This document shows, in pieces, positions 1 through 12,600 of a stretch of 64,000 nt of DNA; within the stretch, counting starts at the first letter, position 1, and each line of letters opens with the position of its first letter. A program made the position numbers and the translations under genes. Source of the DNA: Lineus longissimus (Eukaryota > Nemertea > Pilidiophora > Heteronemertea > Lineidae); NCBI RefSeq assembly GCF_910592395.1, contig NC_088321.1, positions 9,240,001-9,304,000 on the forward strand. The letters run 5' to 3'. Under the pieces are notes generated by a model that worked only from the letters and a program-made list of their open reading frames with translations, searched no databases and was not told the origin of the DNA.

Positions 1-594
1 TGGAAATAGAGCGTCTAAGGCTTTGAGATGCCTTCGCAGTTGATAAATGCTAGCGGTCTGGTTGATCTCCTAATGTCGCTATCGGTCACCTGTAGCTGAT
101 CCATTAACCCTCTCCATTTGAACCATTCGGTTGCGTTTAGTCCCAGTGATTCGAAAGGTATCACTGTTTTGTCTGGTCTTAGTAAATCTGAAATATACTT
201 TATCCCTACTTCCTTCCAATGTTTATGAAAAATCATTATTTGATTAATTTTGATTAATTTATTGTACCATAAATATGTTTTTCCCGAGCCACGTGCTTGC
301 AGGCGCCGCCTCTTTTGCCTCAGTGAGCCAATCATCTTATATTGTAGCATGTGATGTATGTTTTACCAGACTATTATGTGGAGTATTGTCCTTTGGATTG
401 AGGGTAAGGTTCACCTCAATGTAAAACAATGCAAGTTTGATAAAAGAAGCAATTACACTGTTAACCCGTTGACATGAAGGTACTGTAGTGACTCTAAAAG
501 GGGCAATCGACATGAAGGTACTGTAGTGACTCTTAAACGGGCAATAGGGATTACACTACATCTCTGAACGTTCGTGCACTTGAAATTTGGTTGA

Positions 595-3500
595 TGGAAA
601 TAGAGCGTCTAAGGCTTTGAGATGCCTTCGCAGTTGATAAATGCTAGCGGTCTGGTTGATCTCCTAATGTCGCTATCGGTCACCTGTAGCTGATCCATTA
701 ACCCTCTCCATTTGAACCATTCGGTTGCGTTTAGTCCCAGTGATTCGAAAGGTATCACTGTTTTGTCTGGTCTTAGTAAATCTGAAATATACTTTATCCC
801 TACTTCCTTCCAATGTTTATGAAAAATCATTCTTTGATTAATTTTGATTAATTTATTGTACCATAAATATGTTTTTCCCGAGCCACGTGCTTGCAGGCGC
901 CGCCTCTTTTGCCTCAGTGAGCCAATCATCTTATATTGTAGCATGTGATGTATGTTTTACCAGACTATTATGTGGAGTATTGTCCTTTGGATTGAGGGTA
1001 AGGTTCACCTCAATGTAAAACAATGCAAGTTTGATAAAAGAAGCAATTACACTGTTAACCCGTTGATATGAAGGTACTGTAGTGACTCTAAAAGGGGCAA
1101 TCGACATAAAGGTACTGTAGTGACTCTTAAACGGGCAATAGGGATTACACTACATCTCTGAACGTTCGTGCACTTGAAATTTGGTTGATGGAAATAGAGC
1201 GTCTAAGGCTTTGAGATGCCTTCGCAGTTGATAAATGCTAGCGGTCTGGTTGATCTCCCAATGTCGCTATCGGTCACCTGTAGCTGATCCATTAACCCTC
1301 TCCATTTGAACCATTCGGTTGCGTTTAGTCCCAGTGATTCGAAAGGTATCACTGTTTTGTCTGGTCTTAGTAAATCTGAAATATACTTTATCCCTACTTC
1401 CTTCCAATGTTTATGAAAAATCATTCTTTGATTAATTTTGATTAATTTATTGTACCATAAATATGTTTTTCCCGAGCCACGTGCTTGCAGGCGCCGCCTC
1501 TTTTGCCTCAGTGAGCCAATCATCTTATATTGTAGCATGTGATGTATGTTTTACCAGACTATTATGTGGAGTATTGTCCTTTGGATTGAGGGTAAGGTTC
1601 ACCTCAATGTAAAACAATGCAAGTTTGATAAAAGAAGCAATTACACTGTTAACCCGTTGACATGAAGGTACTGTAGTGACTCTAAAAGGGGCAATCGACA
1701 TGAAGGTACTGTAGTGACTCTTAAACGGGCAATAGGGATTACACTACATCTCTGAACGTTCGTGCACTTGAAATTTGGTTGATGGAAATAGAGCGTCTAA
1801 GGCTTTGAGATGCCTTCGCAGTTGATAAATGCTAGCGGTCTGGTTGATCTCCTAATGTCGCTATCGGTCACCTGTAGCTGATCCATTAACCCTCTCCATT
1901 TGAACCATTCGGTTGCGTTTAGTCCCAGTGATTCGAAAGGTATCACTGTTTTGTCTGGTCTTAGTAAATCTGAAATATACTTTATCCCTACTTCCTTCCA
2001 ATGTTTATGAAAAATCATTCTTTGATTAATTTTGATTAATTTATTGTACCATAAATATGTTTTTCCCGAGCCACGTGCTTGCAGGCGCCGCCTCTTTTGC
2101 CTCAGTGAGCCAATCATCTTATATTGTAGCATGTGATGTATGTTTTACCAGACTATTATGTGGAGTATTGTCCTTTGGATTGAGGGTAAGGTTCACCTCA
2201 ATGTAAAACAATGCAAGTTTGATAAAAGAAGCAATTACACTGTTAACCCGTTGATATGAAGGTACTGTAGTGACTCTAAAAGGGGCAATCGACATAAAGG
2301 TACTGTAGTGACTCTTAAACGGGCAATAGGGATTACACTACATCTCTGAACGTTCGTGCACTTGAAATTTGGTTGATGGAAATAGAGCGTCTAAGGCTTT
2401 GAGATGCCTTCGCAGTTGATAAATGCTAGCGGTCTGGTTGATCTCCCAATGTCGCTATCGGTCACCTGTAGCTGATCCATTAACCCTCTCCATTTGAACC
2501 ATTCGGTTGCGTTTAGTCCCAGTGATTCGAAAGGTATCACTGTTTTGTCTGGTCTTAGTAAATCTGAAATATACTTTATCCCTACTTCCTTCCAATGTTT
2601 ATGAAAAATCATTCTTTGATTAATTTTGATTAATTTATTGTACCATAAATATGTTTTTCCCGAGCCACGTGCTTGCAGGCGCCGCCTCTTTTGCCTCAGT
2701 GAGCCAATCATCTTATATTGTAGCATGTGATGTATGTTTTACCAGACTATTATGTGGAGTATTGTCCTTTGGATTGAGGGTAAGGTTCACCTCAATGTAA
2801 AACAATGCAAGTTTGATAAAAGAAGCAATTACACTGTTAACCCGTTGACATGAAGGTACTGTAGTGACTCTAAAAGGGGCAATCGACATGAAGGTACTGT
2901 AGTGACTCTTAAACGGGCAATAGGGATTACACTACATCTCTGAACGTTCGTGCACTTGAAATTTGGTTGATGGAAATAGAGCGTCTAAGGCTTTGAGATG
3001 CCTTCGCAGTTGATAAATGCTAGCGGTCTGGTTGATCTCCTAATGTCGCTATCGGTCACCTGTAGCTGATCCATTAACCCTCTCCATTTGAACCATTCGG
3101 TTGCGTTTAGTCCCAGTGATTCGAAAGGTATCACTGTTTTGTCTGGTCTTAGTAAATCTGAAATATACTTTATCCCTACTTCCTTCCAATGTTTATGAAA
3201 AATCATTCTTTGATTAATTTTGATTAATTTATTGTACCATAAATATGTTTTTCCCGAGCCACGTGCTTGCAGGCGCCGCCTCTTTTGCCTCAGTGAGCCA
3301 ATCATCTTATATTGTAGCATGTGATGTATGTTTTACCAGACTATTATGTGGAGTATTGTCCTTTGGATTGAGGGTAAGGTTCACCTCAATGTAAAACAAT
3401 GCAAGTTTGATAAAAGAAGCAATTACACTGTTAACCCGTTGATATGAAGGTACTGTAGTGACTCTAAAAGGGGCAATCGACATAAAGGTACTGTAGTGAC

Positions 3501-6500
3501 TCTTAAACGGGCAATAGGGATTACACTACATCTCTGAACGTTCGTGCACTTGAAATTTGGTTGATGGAAATAGAGCGTCTAAGGCTTTGAGATGCCTTCG
3601 CAGTTGATAAATGCTAGCGGTCTGGTTGATCTCCCAATGTCGCTATCGGTCACCTGTAGCTGATCCATTAACCCTCTCCATTTGAACCATTCGGTTGCGT
3701 TTAGTCCCAGTGATTCGAAAGGTATCACTGTTTTGTCTGGTCTTAGTAAATCTGAAATATACTTTATCCCTACTTCCTTCCAATGTTTATGAAAAATCAT
3801 TCTTTGATTAATTTTGATTAATTTATTGTACCATAAATATGTTTTTCCCGAGCCACGTGCTTGCAGGCGCCGCCTCTTTTGCCTCAGTGAGCCAATCATC
3901 TTATATTGTAGCATGTGATGTATGTTTTACCAGACTATTATGTGGAGTATTGTCCTTTGGATTGAGGGTAAGGTTCACCTCAATGTAAAACAATGCAAGT
4001 TTGATAAAAGAAGCAATTACACTGTTAACCCGTTGACATGAAGGTACTGTAGTGACTCTAAAAGGGGCAATCGACATGAAGGTACTGTAGTGACTCTTAA
4101 ACGGGCAATAGGGATTACACTACATCTCTGAACGTTCGTGCACTTGAAATTTGGTTGATGGAAATAGAGCGTCTAAGGCTTTGAGATGCCTTCGCAGTTG
4201 ATAAATGCTAGCGGTCTGGTTGATCTCCTAATGTCGCTATCGGTCACCTGTAGCTGATCCATTAACCCTCTCCATTTGAACCATTCGGTTGCGTTTAGTC
4301 CCAGTGATTCGAAAGGTATCACTGTTTTGTCTGGTCTTAGTAAATCTGAAATATACTTTATCCCTACTTCCTTCCAATGTTTATGAAAAATCATTCTTTG
4401 ATTAATTTTGATTAATTTATTGTACCATAAATATGTTTTTCCCGAGCCACGTGCTTGCAGGCGCCGCCTCTTTTGCCTCAGTGAGCCAATCATCTTATAT
4501 TGTAGCATGTGATGTATGTTTTACCAGACTATTATGTGGAGTATTGTCCTTTGGATTGAGGGTAAGGTTCACCTTAATGTAAAACAATGCAAGTTTGATA
4601 AAAGAAGCAATTACACTGTTAACCCGTTGATATGAAGGTACTGTAGTGACTCTAAAAGGGGCAATCGACATAAAGGTACTGTAGTGACTCTTAAACGGGC
4701 AATAGGGATTACACTACATCTCTGAACGTTCGTGCACTTGAAATTTGGTTGATGGAAATAGAGCGTCTAAGGCTTTGAGATGCCTTCGCAGTTGATAAAT
4801 GCTAGCGGTCTGGTTGATCTCCCAATGTCGCTATCGGTCACCTGTAGCTGATCCATTAACCCTCTCCATTTGAACCATTCGGTTGCGTTTAGTCCCAGTG
4901 ATTCGAAAGGTATCACTGTTTTGTCTGGTCTTAGTAAATCTGAAATATACTTTATCCCTACTTCCTTCCAATGTTTATGAAAAATCATTCTTTGATTAAT
5001 TTTGATTAATTTATTGTACCATAAATATGTTTTTCCCGAGCCACGTGCTTGCAGGCGCCGCCTCTTTTGCCTCAGTGAGCCAATCATCTTATATTGTAGC
5101 ATGTGATGTATGTTTTACCAGACTATTATGTGGAGTATTGTCCTTTGGATTGAGGGTAAGGTTCACCTCAATGTAAAACAATGCAAGTTTGATAAAAGAA
5201 GCAATTACACTGTTAACCCGTTGACATGAAGGTACTGTAGTGACTCTAAAAGGGGCAATCGACATGAAGGTACTGTAGTGACTCTTAAACGGGCAATAGG
5301 GATTACACTACATCTCTGAACGTTCGTGCACTTGAAATTTGGTTGATGGAAATAGAGCGTCTAAGGCTTTGAGATGCCTTCGCAGTTGATAAATGCTAGC
5401 GGTCTGGTTGATCTCCTAATGTCGCTATCGGTCACCTGTAGCTGATCCATTAACCCTCTCCATTTGAACCATTCGGTTGCGTTTAGTCCCAGTGATTCGA
5501 AAGGTATCACTGTTTTGTCTGGTCTTAGTAAATCTGAAATATACTTTATCCCTACTTCCTTCCAATGTTTATGAAAAATCATTCTTTGATTAATTTTGAT
5601 TAATTTATTGTACCATAAATATGTTTTTCCCGAGCCACGTGCTTGCAGGCGCCGCCTCTTTTGCCTCAGTGAGCCAATCATCTTATATTGTAGCATGTGA
5701 TGTATGTTTTACCAGACTATTATGTGGAGTATTGTCCTTTGGATTGAGGGTAAGGTTCACCTCAATGTAAAACAATGCAAGTTTGATAAAAGAAGCAATT
5801 ACACTGTTAACCCGTTGATATGAAGGTACTGTAGTGACTCTAAAAGGGGCAATCGACATAAAGGTACTGTAGTGACTCTTAAACGGGCAATAGGGATTAC
5901 ACTACATCTCTGAACGTTCGTGCACTTGAAATTTGGTTGATGGAAATAGAGCGTCTAAGGCTTTGAGATGCCTTCGCAGTTGATAAATGCTAGCGGTCTG
6001 GTTGATCTCCCAATGTCGCTATCGGTCACCTGTAGCTGATCCATTAACCCTCTCCATTTGAACCATTCGGTTGGGTTTGTCCCAGTGATTCGAAAGGTAT
6101 CACTGTTTTGTCTGGTCTTAGTAAATCTGAAATATACTTTATCCCTACTTCCTTCCAATGTTTAAGAAAAATCATTATTTGATTAATTTTGATTAATTTA
6201 TTGTACCATAAATATGTTTTTCCCGAGCCACGTGCTTGCAGGCGCCGCCTCTTTTGCCTCAGTGAGCCAATCATCTTATATTGTAGCATGTGATGTATGT
6301 TTTACCAGACTATTATGTGGAGTATTGTCCTTTGGATTGAGGGTAAGGTTCACCTCAATGTAAAACAATGCAAGTTTGATAAAAGAAGCAATTACACTGT
6401 TAACCCGTTGACATGAAGGTACTGTAGTGACTCTAAAAGGGGCAATCGACATGAAGGTACTGTAGTGACTCTTAAACGGGCAATAGGGATTACACTACAT

Positions 6501-6533
6501 CTCTGAACGTTCGTGCACTTGAAATTTGGTTGA
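595..6533 (-). repeat. Dimeric higher-order repeat (1,188 bp) in A1
   Basis: From the second to the eleventh monomer two subtypes alternate strictly. One reads CTCCTAATG (Arg in the minus-strand frame) and ends with GTTGATATGAAGG plus GACATAAAGG. The other reads CTCCCAATG (Gly) and ends with GTTGACATGAAGG plus GACATGAAGG. The repeating unit is therefore a dimer of 2 x 594 bp, about five copies. Monomers 1 and 12 break the alternation, as expected at the edge of a homogenised block. Confidence 0.9.
609..944 (-). pseudogene. LINE ORF2 C-terminal remnant in A monomer (representative)
   Basis: A 111-codon open frame recurs in almost every A1 monomer and many A2 monomers; this copy stands for them. 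Its central part, with the motifs KTYLWYNKLIKIN, HKHWKEVGIKYISDLL and VIPFESLGL, resembles the segment following the reverse-transcriptase domain of L1/Tx1-like non-LTR retrotransposon ORF2 proteins (pattern: LW-N-kI-i, W-xx-GI-xx-i-DLL, then an f-s-f-e-e-l-like stretch). No RT catalytic motif, endonuclease or zinc knuckle is present. I infer that a 5'-truncated LINE fragment was incorporated into the ancestral monomer and then amplified. Frame retention over many copies probably reflects recent homogenisation, since several copies carry indels or premature stops. The LINE assignment is by motif recall; no search was run. Confidence 0.7.
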
Positions 6534-7349
6534 TGGAAATAGAGCGTCTAAGGCTTTGAGATGCCTTCGCAGTTGATAAATGCTAGCGGTCTGGTTGATC
6601 TCCCAATGTCGCTATCGGTCACCTGTAGCTGATCCATTAACCCTCTCCATTTGAACCATTCGAATGGGTTTGTCCCAGTGATTCGAAAGGTATCACTGTT
6701 TTGTCTGGTCTTAGTAAATCTGAAATATACTTTATCCCTACTTCCTTCCAATGTTTAAGAAAAATCATTATTTGATTAATTTTGATTAATTTATTGTACC
6801 ATAAATATGTTTTTCCCGAGCCACGTGCTTGCAGGCGCCGCCTCTTTTGCCTCAGTGAGCCAATCATCTTATATTGTAGCATGTGATGTATGTTTTACCA
6901 GACTATTATGTGGAGTATTGTCCTTTGGATTGAGGGTAAGGTTCACCTCAATGTAAAACAATGCAAGTTTGATAAAAGAAGCAATTACACTGTTAACCCG
7001 TTGACATGAAGGTACTGTAGTGACTCTAAAAGGGGCAATCGACATGAAGGTACTGTAGTGACTCTTAAACGGGCAATAGGGATTACACTACATCTCTGAA
7101 CGTTCGTGCACTTGAAATTTGGTTGATGGAAATAGAGCGTCTAAGGCTTTGAGATGCCTTCGCAGTTAATAAATGCTAGCGGTCTGGTTGATCTCCTAAT
7201 GTCGCTATCGGTCACCTGTAGCTGATCCATTAACCCTCTCCATTTGAACCATTCGGTTGCGTTTAGTCCCAGTGATTCGAAAGGTATCACTGTTTTGTCT
7301 GGTCTTAGTAAATCTGAAATATACTTTATCCCTACTTCCTTCCAATGTT

Positions 7350-7366
7350 TAAGAAAATCAGCCTCA
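7350..7366. other. A1/B1 inversion junction
   Basis: The A monomer (minus orientation) is cut in the block AATGTTTAAGAAAA and continues directly into B sequence TCAGCCTCAAGTGACTG, where the satellite family runs in the opposite direction. The A side normally continues AAATCATT and the B side is normally preceded by GGTATAAATCAG, so AAATCA-like microhomology spans the join. The same join occurs at about 53570. Confidence 0.9.
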
Positions 7367-7384
7367 AGTGACTGATGCCTACCT

Positions 7385-7463
7385 GTAACCAGCTACAGGT
7401 GACCGATAGCGACATTAGGAGATGTAACCAGCTACAGGTGACCAATAGCGACATTAGAAGATC
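7385..7463 (+). repeat. 39-bp minisatellite in B monomer, two-copy form
   Basis: GTAACCAGCTACAGGTGACC followed by (A/G)ATAGCGACATTAG(G/A)AGAT is repeated in tandem with a 39-bp period. Two copies occur here and in many monomers; three copies occur in others (for example near 8960-9080, 12135-12260, 55214-55335). Each unit contains CCTGTA...TACAGG, a small potential hairpin with a 6-nt loop. Because 39 is a multiple of 3, copy gain keeps an accidental minus-strand frame open, giving 75- and 88-codon versions. Confidence 0.9.
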
Positions 7464-7903
7464 AACCAGATCGCTTGGATTTATCAACTGCGAAGGCATC
7501 TTAAAGCCTTAGACGCTATATTTCCATCAACCAAATTTCAGGATGCGCAGCGTTATGTATGTCCAGGTTATGTCCTAAATTTAGTATTTCTGGTTTAAAC
7601 TAAAAGTATGGACTTATTGCCCCTTTAAGAGTCACTACAGTACCTTCATGTCAACGGGTTAACAGTGAAATTGCTTCTTTTATCAAACTTGCATTGTTTA
7701 CATCCGTCTTATTCAAGTGAACCGTACCCCAATACAAAGGACAATACTCCACATAATAGTCTGGTAAAACATATATCACATGCTACAATATAAGATGTTA
7801 TATATGATTGGCTCACTAAGGCAAAGGAGGCGGCGCCTGCAAGCACGCGGCTCGGGAAAAACATATTTATGGTACAAATAAATTAATCAAAATCAATCAA
7901 AGA

Positions 7904-8101
7904 ATGATCTTTCATAAACATTGGAAAGGGATAAATTATATTTCAGATTTACAAAGACCAGACAAAACAGTGATACCTTTTGAATCACTGGGACTAAAAG
8001 CAACCGAATGGTTCAAATGGAGAGGGTTAATGGATGTTTTTATAAATAAAGATTTAGGCTTAGACTTTTACAGTTTCTGCGTAGATCTTACATTATTTTG
8101 A
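7904..8101 (+). pseudogene. LINE ORF2 remnant in B monomer (representative)
   Basis: This is the B-form counterpart of the A remnant, on the opposite strand. It keeps INKLIKINQRMIFHKHWK just upstream and ISDLQRPDKTVIPFESLGL within. Compared with the A form the residues E-V are lost before GI, so the stretch reads HKHWKGINYISDLQ, and the frame then runs into unrelated satellite sequence. In many other B monomers the open frame begins further upstream (MAREKHIYGTNKLIKIN, for example 10252-10434, 13429-13611, 19045-19227, 25461-25643) and stops soon after KWRG. There is no reason to think it is expressed. Confidence 0.65.
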
Positions 8102-8116
8102 TCAGTGGTAAAATTA
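8063..8116 (+). repeat. 54-bp invertible segment, forward orientation
   Basis: The segment lies between constant flanks TTAGGCTTA and TAAGAGACAATC. Here it reads GACTTTTACAGTTTCTGCG ... ending GGTAAAATTA. In other monomers the same segment is the reverse complement between the same flanks. The ends form an imperfect inverted repeat (CTTA-GAC-TTTTAC / GTAAAA-TTA-TAAG) that could support hairpin-mediated flipping. Similar forward copies occur near 10452, 13630, 14419, 19258, 20046, 23272, 25677 and 54316. Confidence 0.85.
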
Positions 8117-9676
8117 TAAGAGACAATCATGCCCAACGGTATAAATCAGCCTCAAGTGACTGATGCCTACCTGTAACCAGCTACAGGTGACCGATAGCGA
8201 CATTAGGAGATGTAACCAGCTACAGGTGACCAATAGCGACATTAGAAGATCAACCAGATCGCTTGGATTTATCAACTGCGAAGGCATCTTAAAGCCTTAG
8301 ACGCTATATTTCCATCAACCAAATTTCAGGATGCGCAGCGTTATGTATGTCCAGGTTATGTCCTAAATTTAGTATTTCTGGTTTAAACTAAAAAAGTATG
8401 GACTTATTGCCCCTTTAAGAGTCACTACAGTACCTTCATGTCAACGGGTTAACAGTGAAATTGCTTCTTTTATCAAACTTGCATTGTTTACATCCGTCTT
8501 ATTCAAGTGAACCGTACCCCAATACAAAGGACAATACTCCACATAATAGTCTGGTAAAACATATATCACATGCTACAATATAAGATGTTATATATGATTG
8601 GCTCACTAAGGCAAAGGAGGCGGCGCCTGCAAGCACGCGGCTCGGGAAAAACATATTTATGGTACAAATAAATTAATCAAAATCAATCAAAGAATGATCT
8701 TTCATAAACATTGGAAAGGGATAAATTATATTTCAGATTTACAAAGACCAGACAAAACAGTGATACCTTTTGAATCACTGGGACTAAAAGCAACCGAATG
8801 GTTCAAATGGAGAGGTTAATGGATGTTATTATAAATAAAGATTTAGGCTTATAATTTTAACACTGATAACAATAATGTAAGATCTACGCAGAAACTGTAA
8901 AAGTCTAAGAGACAATCATGCCCAACGGTATAAATCAGCCTCAAGTGACTGATGCCTACCTGTAACCAGCTACAGGTGACCGATAGTGACATTATGAGAT
9001 GTAACCAGCTACAGGTGACCAATAGCGACATTAGGAGATGTAACCAGCTACAGGTGACCGATAGCGACATAAGAAGATCAACCAGATCGCTTGGATTTAT
9101 TAACTGCGAAGGCATCTTAAAGCCTTAGACGCTATATTTCCATCAACCAAATTTCAGGATGCGCAGCGTTATGTATGTCCAGGTTATGTCCTAAATTTAG
9201 TATTTCTGGTTTAAACTAAAAAAGTCTGGACTTATTGCCCCTTTAAGAGTCACTACAGTACCTTCATGTCAACGGGTTAACAGTGAAATTGCTTCTTTTA
9301 TCAAACTTGCATTGTTTACATCCGTCTTATTCAAGTGAACCGTACCCCAATACAAAGGACAATACTCCACATAATAGTCTGGTAAAAGATATATCACATG
9401 CTACAATATAAGATGTTATATATGATTGGCTCACTAAGGCAAAGGAGGCGGCACCTGCAAGCACGTTGCTCGGGAAAAACATATTTATGGTACAAATAAA
9501 TTAATCAAAATCAATCAAAGAATGATCTTTCATAAACATTGGAAAGGGATAAATTATATTTCAGATTTACAAAGACCAGACAAAACAGTGATACCTTTTG
9601 AATCACTGGGACTAAAAGCAACCGAATGGTTCAAATGGAGAGTTTAATGGATGTTATTATAAATAAAGATTTAGGC

Positions 9677-12600
9677 TTATAATTTTACCACTGATAAAAA
9701 TAATGTAAGATCTACGCAGAAACTGTAAAAGTCTAAGAGACAATCATGCCCAACGGTATAAATCAGCCTCAAGTGACTGATGCCTACCTGTAACCAGCTA
9801 CAGGTGACCGATAGCGACATTAGGAGATGTAACCAGCTACAGGTGACCAATAGCGACATTAGAAGATCAACCAGATCGCTTGGATTTATCAACTGCGAAG
9901 GCATCTTAAAGCCTTAGACGCTATATTTCCATCAACCAAATTTCAGGATGCGCAGCGTTATGTATGTCCAGGTTATGTCCTAAATTTAGTATTTCTGGTT
10001 TAAACTAAAAGTATGGACTTATTGCCCCTTTAAGAGTCACTACAGTACCTTCATGTCAACGGGTTAACAGTGAAATTGCTTCTTTTATCAAACTTGCATT
10101 GTTTACATCCGTCTTATTCAAGTGAACCGTACCCCAATACAAAGGACAATACTCCACATAATAGTCTGGTAAAACATATATCACATGCTACAATATAAGA
10201 TGTTATATATGATTGGCTCACTAAGGCAAAGGAGGCGGCGCCTGCAAGCACGTGGCACGGGAAAAACATATTTATGGTACAAATAAATTAATCAAAATCA
10301 ATCAAAGAATGATCTTTCATAAACATTGGAAGGGGATAAATTATATTTCAGATTTACAAAGACCAGACAAAACAGTGATACCTTTCGAATCACTGGGACT
10401 AAAAGCAACCGAATGGTTCAAATGGAGAGGTTAATATAAATAAAGATTTAGGCTTAGACTTTTACAGTTTCTGCGTAGATCTTACATTATTGTAATCAGT
10501 GTTAAAAGTCTTAGAGACAATCATGCCCAACGGTATAAATCAGCCTCAAGTGACTGATGCCTACCTGTAACCAGCTACAGGTGACCGATAGCGACATTAG
10601 GAGATGTAACCAGCTACAGGTGACCAATAGCGACATTAGAAGATCAACCAGATCGCTTGGATTTATCAACTGCGAAGGCATCTTAAAGCCTTAGACGCTA
10701 TATTTCCATCAACCAAATTTCAGGATGCCAGCGTTATGTATGTCCAGGTTATGTCCTAAATTTAGTATTTCTGGTTTAAACTAAAAAAGTATGGACTTAT
10801 TGCCCCTTTAAGAGTCACTACAGTACCTTCATGTCAACGGGGTTAACAGTGAAATTGCTTCTTTTATCAAACTTGCATTGTTTACATCCGTCTTATTCAA
10901 GTGAACCGTACCCCAATACAAAGGACAATACTCCACATAATAGTCTGGTAAAACATATATCACATGCTACAATATAAGATGTTATATATGATTGGCTCAC
11001 TAAGGCAAAGGAGGCGGCGCCTGCAAGCACGCGGCTCGGGAAAAACATATTTATGGTACAAATAAATTAATCAAAATCAATCAAAGAATGATCTTTCATA
11101 AACATTGGAAGGGGATAAATTATATTTCAGATTTACAAAGACCAGACAAAACAGTGATACCTTTTGAATCACTGGGACTAAAAGCAACCGAATGGTTCAA
11201 ATGGAGAGGTTAATGGATGTTATTATAAATAAAGATTTAGGCTTATAATTTTACAGTTTCTGCGTAGATCTTACATTATTGTAATCAGTGTTAAAAGTCT
11301 TAGAGACAATCATGCCCAACGGTATAAATCAGCCTCAAGTGACTGATGCCTACCTGTAACCAGCTACAGGTGACCGATAGCGACATTAGGAGATGTAACC
11401 AGCTACAGGTGACCAATAGCGACATTAGAAGATCAACCAGATCGCTTGGATTTATCAACTGCGAAGGCATCTTAAAGCCTTAGACGCTATATTTCCATCA
11501 ACCAAATTTCAGGATGCGCAGCGTTATGTATGTCCAGGTTATGTCCTAAATTTAGTATTTCTGGTTTAAACTAAAAAAGTATGGACTTATTGCCCCTTTA
11601 AGAGTCACTACAGTACCTTCATGTCAACGGGTTAACAGTGAAATTGCTTCTTTTATCAAACTTGCATTGTTTACATCCGTCTTATTCAAGTGAACCGTAC
11701 CCCAATACAAAGGACAATACTCCACATAATAGTCTGGTAAAACATATATCACATGCTACAATATAAGATGTTATATATGATTGGCTCACTAAGGCAAAGG
11801 AGGCGGCGCCTGCAAGCACGCGGCTCGGGAAAAACATATTTATGGTACAAATAAATTAATCAAAATCAATCAAAGAATGATCTTTCATAAACATTGGAAG
11901 GGGATAAATTATATTTCAGATTTACAAAGACCAGACAAAACAGTGATACCTTTTGAATCACTGGGACTAAAAGCAACCGAATGGTTCAAATGGAGAGGTT
12001 AATGGATGTTATAAAGATTTAGGCTTATAATTTTAACACTGATAACAATAATGTAAGATCTACGCAGAAACTGTAAAAGTCTAAGAGACAATCATGCCCA
12101 ACGGTATAAATCAGCCTCAAGTGACTGATGCCTACCTGTAACCAGCTACAGGTGACCGATAGCGACATTATGAGATGTAACCAGCTACAGGTGACCAATA
12201 GTGACATTAGGAGATGTAACAAGCTACAGGTGACCAATAGCGACATTAGAAGATCAACCAGATCGCTTGGATTTATAAACTGCGAAGGCATCTTAAAGCC
12301 TTAGACGCTATATTTCCATCAACCAAATTTCAGGATGCGCAGCGTTATGTATGTCCAGGTTATGTCCTAAATTTAGTATTTCTGGTTTAAAACTAAAAAA
12401 GTATGGACTTATTGCCCCTTTAAGAGTCACTACAGTACCTTCATGTCAACGGGTTAACAGTGAAATTGCTTCTTTTATCAAACTTGCATTGTTTACATCC
12501 GTCTTATTCAAGTGAACCGTACCCCAATACAAAGGACAATACTCCACATAATAGTCTGGTAAAACATATATCACATGCTACAATATAAGATGTCATATAT

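Larger units (their letters stand above)
1..7357 (-). repeat. Satellite array A1 (594-bp monomers)
   Basis: Head-to-tail tandem array. The conserved block TCTAAGGCTTTGAGATGCC recurs at about 15, 609, 1203, 1797, 2391, 2985, 3579, 4173, 4767, 5361, 5955, 6548 and 7141, giving twelve full monomers and one truncated at the junction with array B1. Monomers are nearly identical, differing at only a few sites. Strand is given by the LINE-like coding remnant. Each monomer also contains a doubled ~38-bp block (GACATGAAGGTACTGTAGTG) and the AT-rich doublet TTGATTAATTTTGATTAATT. Monomers at about 5955 and 6548 are 593 bp because of a 1-bp deletion in the block reading GGTTTGTCCCAG. Function is unknown; seen directly as sequence repetition. 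Confidence 0.97.

Noticed and set aside
15-350. The recurring 111-codon frame as a functional multigene family
   Set aside because: It is a LINE fragment without catalytic motifs. Some monomers carry frame-breaking changes (1-bp deletion at about 6075, extra T near 43700, 31-bp deletion near 38950), and identity is as high outside the frame as inside it.
7361-7463. Hammerhead-ribozyme-like satellite (ACTGATGCC near hairpins)
   Set aside because: The CTGATG string lacks the following A of the conserved CUGAUGA core, and no properly placed GAAA and cleavage triplet were found on either strand.
7385-7463. CRISPR-like array from regularly spaced 39-bp repeats
   Set aside because: Units abut directly with no unique spacers, occur two or three times, and the context is eukaryotic satellite.
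9677-9904. Leucine-rich minus-strand frames of 75 and 88 codons in B monomers (MSLLVTCSWLH repeats)
   Set aside because: The hydrophobic repeats are a by-product of the 39-bp minisatellite being a multiple of 3, and the C-terminal part is read from the flipped 54-bp segment. Length follows minisatellite copy number, and no independent sign of coding exists.
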